Of a DNA stretch of 64,000 nucleotides, positions 49,101 to 60,100 are shown piece after piece. The stretch is from Micromussa lordhowensis (Eukaryota > Cnidaria > Anthozoa > Scleractinia > Lobophylliidae): assembly GCA_964020085.1 (NCBI GenBank), contig OZ026600.1, positions 38,503,919-38,567,918 of the forward strand, written 5' to 3'. Both the position numbers and the translations under genes were made by a program. The first letter of the stretch is position 1. The number at the start of each line of letters is the position of its first letter. Below the pieces are notes generated by a model. It was not told where the DNA came from and ran no database searches. It worked only from the letters and a program-made list of their open reading frames with translations.

Positions 49101-51163
49101 GATTTTCGCCCAAAAGTCATATTTGAGGCTACACAATGTGGGAAGCATTGTTGAAAAAGATTCGCGCGCCTTTGGCAGAGCTACCCTTATTGCAAACTCG
49201 CATCAGGCGCTTCTCAATGTAGTTAACAGGAATATTCTTCAAACAGCGGGCATCTGCAACTGTTTGCGTTGGGTTGTTACCCGTGCTAGAAAAAGCTTTG
49301 TCCGCGACTTTGACCAAAACAAAGCTGTCTGTGACAAAAGAGTGTCTTTCACTGCATGCGACCCCCTGTCGGTTGCAAATCTAGAGGCTGAATAAGAAAT
49401 CGGGTAATATTTAGCACCCCTGCTGCGTACAGAACGACAATACTGTGTAAGACAGATGTTCCTATACTCACGCTAAGCTCTTAATCTTCTCAAACTGAGG
49501 GAGATGTTATATGACTAACTCCATGTAGAATTCAATACAGCTAACAATAGCCTTGTTATGTTACCTAGGCGAATATACAAGTTCTCGTCGTTAAGGGACT
49601 GTCAAGAAATCTTTTTCGAAACTCCTCCGCCTCAAACAGGTATCTCCAGAACCTTTGCTCGCCGAAATGCGCGCGGTTTTTCCGCAATTTATTTTGACGA
49701 GACATGGACCTAATCAGTAAGATGAAATTAAATGAAGCATAGGTCCTCTGCGGGAAAGAAAAAATATTTTAAAGTGTTTGTGTGAAGTTGATCAACATAC
49801 TTTCGTTTACGATTTTGTCTCTGCACGGCACGAGATGGTTGAGGAAATATAATTTTTAATAATACCCAGTTTTTAACTGTTGGTGTGGAAAGCATCGAAA
49901 ACGACGAAAGATTGAAATTACCATATTCCTATAAGATATTCAAATTTAGTTACACTACGAAACTGTGGACTAATCTCTTATTAGTTGTAAAAAATTATTT
50001 AGCCTTTTGTTCAACTATTCTCGTATTTATTAGAAATTAAAAGTAGCGCTTGCGTTATTTGTCAAGGAATTTATCAATTACCTTCTTGATTTTCGCCAAG
50101 GAGACACGAACCCGCCGCTTAATAAGTAAATTCACTTTTTAATTTAATAGAGAATATCAACGCTGTTGTCATGATATTTCCCGCATAATTCTGCGCCCAA
50201 TTTTGAGATGAGATGCTTATCGAGCAATCCCAGTCATTCTGAATGGCTCGAGTGCCGCTCTGCAATGAAATTACATTCCCCTTCGTAAACAGAATGAGAT
50301 GCACTCGCCTTTATTTATTCGCGCTCGATCAGATTCGATTCTATTTCCGATTAATGGAAAGATAGCTTCCGAATTTGTCATGAACTTGCAAATTGACATC
50401 GAATGTTGTTGAATACGGAAGCACTTTCTCGCCAGCTTACAAGCATTTCAGGTTGATTAAATTTCCGTGCCTGTGTTTGTACAAAATGACAGAAAATTTG
50501 TGTTCATTACGACAAAGAGAAGCTTACTTTTCCTTTATGCAATTTACAAGCTTTTGGGAAGGATTAAAATAAAGACGTTATCGTCTAACAATGCAATAAC
50601 CGTGCTGTATTTATTCTTTTGTTGAATAAGTCTTTTCTGATATTCTCTTGTGCCCATGTTGCGCCCATGGCACTGATAACAACTTATTTGGTTGCCTTCC
50701 ACCAAATCATTGTTGGTCTAGACTACTTTCATTCAGATGTAAAAATATCAGCTTAAAAAGCTCTCCTTAACAGGACTTGCGTGTTCCAAAATAAGATTGA
50801 TTTTGCCGGATATCTATTCAAACTTTTGACCGCATTGAAACGGAGGGTAGATTCTATTACTTCCATGAAGGCGTAAATTATTGTGTTTTCGGCGAGATAA
50901 ATTGTCATTACCTCATAAAAGTGTTTGTGATTCGGTGAATAGGCATTATTTTTATCGAGCTAAATATAAATATCACTTGTGTGGGTAATTGATTTTTTTT
51001 TTATATGTCATGTTTTTTCTTGTTTCTATTTTCAGACCTTTCTCATCGTTGCGAACAAGTTTGGTAAACAGTATGTGTATCGCTTCCACGCCTCCGACTC
51101 CCTTTATCTCTTCAGTCCCAGGAACAGGATTCGAAGATTTGTACTTTTTCTAATAACACATCA
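46172..51163 (+). CDS. Sodium channel exons 1-2: cytoplasmic N-terminus to start of DI-S1
   Basis: Exon 1 (46172-46381, residues 1-70) ends ...[13 protein letters not shown] at a GTAAGT donor. Exon 2 (51036-51163) continues [17 protein letters not shown], then [19 protein letters not shown]. This aligns with the Nav N-terminal signature 'TFIVLNKGK..FRFSA...L..LSP...RR'. The 4.65-kb intron between them holds no recognised gene. Exon 2 ends at THQ in phase 2, before an AT-AC intron. Confidence 0.9.
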
Positions 51164-54100
51164 ATATCCTTCTATTACAGATTAGTTTATGGGCAGTTAT
51201 TACTTTAATTACGTTATACGCAGGTAAAACTGCCTTGCTGCCGTGCTTTCTATTTTTGTGTTTGTTTGTTTGTATGTTAGTTTTGTTCATGCCACTGAGC
51301 TTATGATACACCTGTTTTCCTTTTCTTTGGTTTGTTTTTGGCAAACTCGTTTTGTTTTGTGTATTGCAACGTCAACCTAGAATACTTTAACTTTCGTCTT
51401 TCTTTTACATTCTCTGTGCAATGAATACTGTCTTTTTTAGTGAACCAAAAGATCACAGTACCTCTTATACACGCAATCGTGGTCTGAAATAAAAAAACTG
51501 TCCAATGAAAAAACATTATGTAGCGTGACAATAGAAGTGACCAGAACCTTTGCCTTGGCGTGACATTGGCCTGGTTGGTTGTGAACTGTGTGGAAATAAG
51601 TCAAGCTTAATACACCTAAGGTCACTCTAGTTTGTAAGTCTTAGCTGTGTTATTGTGAGCTATTTTTCCTTCTTGTTCTGTTTTATTCCTTGACCATAGC
51701 GCACATATTTTGAACTAATTATTCTACTGACAATTTTAACAAACTGTGTATTCCTGGCGATGAGCAACCCACCAGATGAGGCAGAGTGAGTATCATTTTC
51801 TTCCCCTCCCCTCCCCTCTCCTTCTCTCTCTCTCTTTTTATGTTATCTTTTGCATGGCTGCTGTACTTTTTCAGAGGGGAGGGGGGAAGGAGTCCCTTTC
51901 CTCAGTCCCCTAGAATTCGACCCGCGAGCGCGATAAACTGTAAGAAACGTATCGAGCAAATGAAGGATTTAGTTACTCTGCAAACAACCCCTAATCATTT
52001 TAGATTCAATTAGAAAAAAAGACTAAAAACCGCTTTTCTTTTGAGGTTATATCTATATTTGCTATGACTTCGTCATTCAATTATGGCGGAGCAAGGTCGC
52101 TTCAAAAGAGAAGGGAAGTATATGGCAATTCGTTTGTTTTGGCAGGGGATTTATTGACCGAGGAATAAATGATATCGTCACATCTTTTATATCTTAGGTT
52201 TGTGTAATGATGGCTCGCTTGGCTCGGCAGTGGAGCAAGCGAGTCGGCTTGTCTGGCAGATGGTTAAAAGTGGCCCTATTTTATTTGGCTAGGCTGTTTT
52301 GGCTTCATGTTTATCGCTCTGAATTTCAGTCGATTGGTTGACGAGTTCTGTGATTTTATCGGGCGTTCCATAGTTCCACAGCTTTTGTTTTGTGAAGCGG
52401 ATAACTTGTAAAAGAGACAACCAGGCGCCGGCCTGAATTAATTGCCAATGCACTTGTAAAGAATCTCTTTCCGCTACAAATAAAACTCACGAAGAACTCT
52501 GTCGAGGTTACCGCTGAACTAAACAGATTTTGAGCGTGCATGTCCAAATATGTAAGTTATGGAACAGATGAGTGTTCCGCAGTTGCGTTCTCATCATTTT
52601 ATCTGCCCGTAAAGTTATTTGATTATCTTTTTTCGTGGTCATTAGCAATGGGTGCCGCACTTGAAACAAATTCGGCAACTTTTGATGGTCAGATCGATAT
52701 ATTTGTTCTCGTATTATGAACACCGTGTAAAATTAATCGAAAATGCTTGATTTCGTAACAAGTTACAGAAACTATCAAGGTTATCTTGTTATGTTTGTCA
52801 TTTGTTTTTTTTTTCTGAATCGTAAGACTGAATTATCTCTTTGATGAGTGTTCGAATTTGACCGCTGTGGACCGCGAGCCAGATGCGATGTGAAATCTTG
52901 GTGATGCCATTCACCAATCAACCAATTCACCAATGTGGTTGTGGTACTGCATCGCCGACTATTTTCTACAATTTGTTTTTCAATTTCCAGAGAAATATTT
53001 GTTTATGTGTGTACTGATTGTCGCTAACCGACAGTTTTAGCATAATTGGCTTTGTTTCGTGCTATAAATTGCTATGTTATCACGGTTGACAAGTAATATT
53101 AATCTTTTAGAGATTACGTAGGCGGTTGCTTCTATGGATACGGCGTTGTGTTTATCTTTTTCTGACACCAATATGATTAACGTCTAGTCAAAACGAATTG
53201 ATTGTATTGAACTCGTTAACTGCAAAAAGTCATGAACATCTAATTCTTCCTTAAAATATGAATGCATTCTCTAGCAGACAGGTGGTTCAGTTACTGCGGA
53301 TATTGTCGTGATGTAACGCGAAATTCTTCGAACTAAAAACAAAAGAAATAGGTGACGGTCAGTAATGAGAATTAACAGTCCGATCTCGAAACTGGAAAGC
53401 TCGTTGCTTGCCAGTTGTAACCTGTGCAATTTGAGGTTGATATTTTAACATCTTCTAATGCCTTGCTGAAAACGATGGTACATCTTGAAATGTTAAGGCC
53501 TTTAATTGTCCAAACACATCAGCTGCGTTGTTCTAACCCGACACAATCTTCCCTATCCTTGTTCTTTAGTCGTCTTTGTTCTTTTATAGTTTTTTATCCT
53601 TTCTGTATTAGTTAGGGCTATCGCTGTGTTTATAATCAAACTCTGATCTTCTCTGAACCTCTCTCTTTGTACCAACTGATTTTGCCTTTCTAAAATCCAC
53701 CTCATCTACTTATTAACATTATTAACTCAGAGTCTCTACGTGACTAATACCGTGCATTGTATATATTTTATCCTACAGATTTGTGTTCGCAGCCATTTAT
53801 ACACTTGAAATGTTCCTCAAGATCATAGGTCGTGGATTTGCGCTCCACAAATATGCTTATCTTAGAAATGCCTGGAATTGGTTAGACTTCTTAGTAGTAG
53901 TTTTAGGGTGAGTAAAATGCGTTTTTTTTTTCCTACGGTTATTGCATGATTTCGCAATATACTGACCGAATTACAAACCGTCGTTGAGCTGTGCCATCGA
54001 AACAGAGCGTAATGATGTCTAATAATGTGGGATTGATAATTACACCATCAATAAATTTTGATTTAGTATCTTTAAACTCTTTCAAGTTCACTTTCACTTA

Positions 54101-57100
54101 GAAGACGAGTTAAAACTATTTTCAATCGACCACTCCTTGTCTTGAAAGCCCTGTTGACAAAGCAATCTATTTTTGGAATTTTTACCCTTTGTTGATTTCG
54201 GTCGTAATAATGTTAAGTAACAAAGCAATTTTGAAATTTGTGTATTATTTATGGGGTTAAGATTTACGTGGAAAGCTGCATCAACTACGAAAGGGGAATC
54301 AGATTGGCCTGTTAGTACATGAGAAGATTCCAATGTCCGGGATCATTCTGATCGCTTGGTGACGTCATCTCTACTGCCCTAATAAGGAGGGCTGCTCCCG
54401 CTTGGTTTCTCCCAATTGCGAATCCCAATTATTTAACTTTATGTGACACAAGGATTCTTTTATTTCAGGCGGTGACTGATGTATTTAGCTAATCAAAATT
54501 TAAAAAAAGTGGTGGAAAATGTGTAATAATTCAATGAAAGTAAAATGTTACTTTTTATATTGTCTCCAATAGCACGCGAAGATTATGAAAGCAGCTCAAT
54601 CTTACTTTTCTTTTCTTGTAGTTATATAACAATGCTTCCTGGCGTAGAAAATTTATCAGGAATTCGAACTTTCAGAGTTCTTAGAGCTTTGAGGACAATA
54701 TCAGCAGTTAAAGGTAAATAGATTCAGTGCACCATTTGTGTAACTTGTAGCGCTTTCCATTCGACCAAAAACTACTTATTTTTGTTGGAATGGAAAGTGC
54801 CCTTTATAGTATTTGAGCCTTCTGACATATTTCTTACCATTTTCTATCATTTATTATGGGATAAGTAATTCGTCAGCTTTTAAATACTACAAACAAAATT
54901 GACTTGGACGCTAGAATGTTTTTGTACTGAGATTAAAATCAACATTTCTTTTTGATTTTGCAGGTTTAAAAGCCATGGTTAACACGCTGTTAAAATCCAT
55001 CAGAATGCTTTCTGATGTTCTTATACTTACAACTTTCTTTTTATGTGTCTTTGCTCTTATCGGCCTTCAACTTTTCGTTGGCATAATGCAGTATAAATGT
55101 GTTCGTAATCCTCCCAATGGATGGCCACAAGATCAAGAAGTTTTCAGTGCGTACTTGAAGAATGAGAGTAAGTCAACAATTTTCTTTTTAATCCTATCCA
55201 TAACAGAATTCTCGATCGTCGTTGGTTCTCCGCGCGCCTATTTGTGTGGTAATCGTGCTCGTAATTTCAAATCGGCTTCGCGCTGCCCACTTGTCCGATT
55301 TTGAAATTACTCGCGCGATTATTCCTTGGATTTATGTACTGTACTCGGTCCAATTACTACCACGAATTACTTGTAGCCTGAGCCGGTAAACAGACGTTTC
55401 TTTCAAGAGATTAGATTCCACACAAAAGTAACATCTATGGGGTCCAGTCTCCGACATCTCTCGACCGGGCAAAGAATTGAGCCCGCAAATAAAGACATTT
55501 TTTCACTCAGACTGAGTAGTTAATTTAAACTGGCATTTCTGGTTTTATAAACTTGAGGTGTCGCAAGCGCATCCCGCTTGCAGCATGTTCAATATGGTCA
55601 TTACAATGCGTGTGATTTTCTTCCAGGTAATCACTACATTTTCCCAGGCGATAACATGGCTGTTTTGTGTGGAAACTCTTCCGTCGCCTTGTGAGTTTCG
55701 ATCGATGTGTTGATTAAACTTCTTGCTAAGTCGGCCAGTCTCATGTTTTCAGGATTTTCCTGCTCCTGACCTTCTTCCTGTGTTTTTTTTTTAACAGTGA
55801 ATGTCCCACAAACTACACTTGTATGCCAAATACGGGACCTAATCCTATATCTGAGTACATCAGCTACGATAACTTCGGTTGGTCGCTTTTAACCTCTCTA
55901 CAACTAGTGACAATGGATTACTGGGAAAGCATTTACAACAGCGTGAGTAGAGTTTTCAGTTAGTTAACTATGTGACGAGCGATACGTATCTGAATATGAG
56001 GCTATGCCAACAACAAAGTTCTCAAGTTGTTTTGCTTTCTCGAAGTGATGTTGAATTGTTGTCAGCTGATGTGGGTTCTTTCCATGCAGGTGATTGCTAC
56101 CAAAGGACCGTGGTACGTATTTTACTTCCTGTTTGTGATATTTCTGGGTCCTTTCTACTTGATCAATCTTGTCTTGGCTGTCGTGTCGCTTTCCTACGAA
56201 CAAGAAACTGCAGCATTGCAGGATCAAGTTCTTCGGGTGAGTGAGATTCTTTGTTCTATGTAAATTTCGTTCATATCACTGTGTGAAAAACTGGGGAGAT
56301 TTGAGTAGCGAAACACTTCAATTAAATAAACACGAATTTAGGCTGTAAGTATTTAGAGGTTCTAGCTTTAAAAATAAGTTGGGTTACTAAACTCTGGGGT
56401 GTAATCATTATAGCCAAGCTTTTCAGCAGTATTTTCACGTAGTACTGTCTCTTATGATTTGCAAGTTGATTCGTACTTTTAATTTTGTGGCTGAAAATCT
56501 ACTTTCAAACAGCGTTACTAACAGTACTATCACTTGAAAGTACTGCTCAATAGCTTTCATTTGAATGGTCACACACTAGGGTTTCATCCGCAGACTTAAA
56601 AGTTAGAACCACCTTGTACAGCATAATAAACAGTACCACATGAAAGTACTGCTCAATAGCTTTCATTTGAATGGTCACACACTAGGGTTTCATCCACAGA
56701 CTCAAAACTTAAAACCACCTTGTACAGCATAATAAACAGTACCATGTGAAAGTAACGCACTAGGGGTCATCCACAGACTGACACACTTGTTAAGTCTGTG
56801 AATGAAACTCTAGTTTGTAATCATTATTTTGGAAGTATTTTGGAAGTATTTTAGCAGTACTTTCATGTGGTGTTGTTAGTTTTTGCATGTTTTGCAATTA
56901 TTAACTTTGCCATATTTGGGATTGAAGGTTTAAATGAGGTTCAACGAGTTTTTAGATGGGATTAGATACACCACCACCGACCAAACGGTCTGAAAGTCTT
57001 AGTGTCAAACATCGTTACTGATAACAGATAATCGACCCGCACATTCCTAACTCATTGTCGACAGGTTCTGACCTTTCTCGAAGTCTTATCAAATATTCAT

Positions 57101-60100
57101 GCCTCCTACGTGTTATGAGTTGTAACTGAGTAGGCCTGATCTCATGCACTCTTATCTTTGCTCCTTTAGGCGCAAACGTTTGCTAAACTCAAACGCTCCG
57201 CCTCCACTTATTCGTTTGACGGAAAAATGGAGCCAGAACCGTTGTACCAAGAAGATACACAACGAATTGAGGATCGCGAGGCTTATGTAGCAGCTCACCC
57301 GGAAGAATCTGAACATCCGGTGGAAACTGAGGAACCAACCGAGTTGACTGTCGAGGTCCCAGCTAACCCGAGTTGCTGGAGGCGTACTCGAAATTTCGTG
57401 TCAAGGGTCGTGAATTCCTCGATATTCGAGACCCTCATCACTTTGTGTATCCTGTTCAATACGTTGGCAATGGCCCTTGAGCACTTTGAAATGAACCTGG
57501 TTTTTTCTACGGTGCTCGAGTACTGTAATTTGGTAAGTGATATTTCTAAAGCTCCTGCAATTTTGCGCTGGAAGATTCTTTGTTACAATTGACTCCTTAA
57601 GCAAAAATGGGAGCTTAGTAGTGAAACTATGAAATCTTAACCATAAACGCGAACTATTTTTAATCATGTGCGTTAGTTTGTCTTAGAAACAGGACCGCAC
57701 TAATTAGGGCTTTGCTTATACCCTCTACGTGTGTGAACAAAGGATGTTGTTGTTGTATCTTTAGCGATGTGCAAAATCACCCTAAAGTCGAATTAGAAAA
57801 ATTAAAAATATATATATTTTACAAAGGTAGAAAGAGTTGATCATTAATTGGAAAAGATCATGGCAGATTACCTAACGAAAGACGAACTTGAAAATAAGAC
57901 TGGCAGTAGCAGCTGTTGTATAATTATATTTCTTGAGTATTATAAGCAAGTTGCTGACTCTTTCTTGATGTCTCGATGTATTTCTCAGGTATTTACCGTG
58001 GTATTCATTATGGAAATGATTCTGAAGCTGGTCGCTTTTGGCATCAAAGAGTACTGTAAAAACAAGTGGAACCTGTTTGACGGGACAATTGTAATTCTTA
58101 GCGTTTTAGACATGGTGCTGACGTACTCCGGTGCCATCTCTGGGGCAGGATTAAGCGTGTTGCGAACCTTCAGACTGGTGTGTTGGTCATAACATTTGTT
58201 ATCTACCTAATCTCCTCGGGTGCTTTTTTTTTTTGCACTCTTACTGGCTGAAGGCTCGAACGTTTACATACATGTATTAAGTATCTAGTCTATAAGGTGT
58301 CTTTGTACTAGTCTATAAGGTGTCTTTGTACAAATCGTTTCAAATGCACGTGAGAAATGTTGCTCTCTGACAGGCTGAGAGGACGTCCAAAAGATCAATT
58401 AGCTTGTAGTTACGAATTTAAGCACGTTATCATTTTTACTGGATAGGAGATGCAACAGTCTACCAGGGTCCATTGTTAAGGGAGTGAGCCTGATCCGTTT
58501 TAAGAGTGCGCTAAAGCGCTTCTTAAATATACATTAATTGTTTGTCAGTGATCATGACCTGATTCGTATTTTGTTAATAGTTATCTAATATTCTATTTTA
58601 TATATTTTCATTGTACATAGTTTATGCTGTTTTATCCTTTCATTTAGGGAAACGCCATAGAGTCGACGTCTTCCTTTTAAAAATGTTTTTTTTTCTTGTA
58701 TTTTACTTTTATCATCTTGAATAAAACACGTTGTCACGTTGTCATCTTGTCATCATGTCAACACGGCATCTGAATAGAATCTTGAATGACGGATATGTAG
58801 CAAATACCTAATACAGAGAATGACGAAAAACTAAAGCTGCCGTTTGTTTTTCTGTTCCTCAGCTTCGTGTGCTGAAGCTCGCTCAATCGTGGAAAACAAT
58901 GGGCGACCTTTTGAATACAATCGGGAGCAGTGTAGGGCCTGTGGGTAATATCACTGTCATACTAGCCATCATTGTGTACATGTTTGCTGTGGTCGGCATG
59001 CAGCTTTTCCAAAGTTACTACACTAAGGACAAGTTTAAGAATAACGAGCTACCACGGTGGAACTTCAATGACTTCGGTCACTCATTTATGGTGATTTTTA
59101 GGATATTATGCGGTAAATGGATCGAGCCTCTGTGGTGGACAATGAAGGCGACATCTCCCGCTGCAATCTGCCTCATCTTGCCCGCATTTGTCATCGGCAA
59201 TTTCGTAATTCTCAATCTTTTCCTTGCGCTGTTGTTGAACTCGTTCAGTGCAGACAGCGACGAGGAGCCGGAAGACGAAGAGGAAAAGAAAAGGAAAGAG
59301 GAAGAAAAGAAAAGGAAGAAAAAAGAAAAAGAGAGGAAGAGGCGGTTAGACATTCTTCGTATGCTTGGAAGAAACAAAAACCTGTCTGGGAGTCGAAGCA
59401 AAGTGGGACCAGATGAAGACGGCGATGGAACGGACGAGGAGGCTCATTCGCGGACGATAAGCCCAGTTGACGATGGAACCAAGAAAGAAGCAGCAATCAC
59501 TCTGTCCGACAATGGAGAACAAGAGAACGGCTACGAGATGACACTTGTCAACCGATTGCCGAACGGTCAAACACAACAGGATAATTCCAATGGCTTCAAA
59601 TACAGCTTCGGTAAGTCATGCTGGCCTCTCTAACTTCACCTAGGCATACCAGAGGCAAATACTCTTAAAAACATTCCACTCAAGTCTGCGAAGTATTATA
59701 TCAAACACAAGAGACAGTGTTTCATCGGGATATCCAAGCACCGAGAAGAGAGTTGAAAATACGACGCGCAGCGGAGTATTTTTGACGAAATTCGAGGTGT
59801 TTGGATAGCCGATGAAAAACTGTCTCGAGTGTTTGATATATCTTCTCAATCGAAACAAAAACTAAGCGGTAAACAAAGAAGGAAAATCGTCCAAATCTAT
59901 GCTAATTAAGACCGGGTATCCAAACCTCCTTCACGGTTGTGATTTCCTTTGTCTTAACTTGATGAATTATTAATGAGTTTGAGAAATCTAGAGTCCTTTT
60001 ATTTGGGAACTCGCCTCCCACCAATTTGACCCTGGTTTAATTCCGGCCTGGTGTCACATGTGGGTTGAATTAGTTGTTGGTTCTCGCCTTGCTCCCAGGA

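Noticed and set aside
57848..57988. Extension of channel exon 11 upstream (ATG at about 57,860)
   Set aside because: Exon 10 joins in frame at the TTTCTCAG acceptor (57,988) and yields continuous DII S1-S2; the upstream part is intronic frame.
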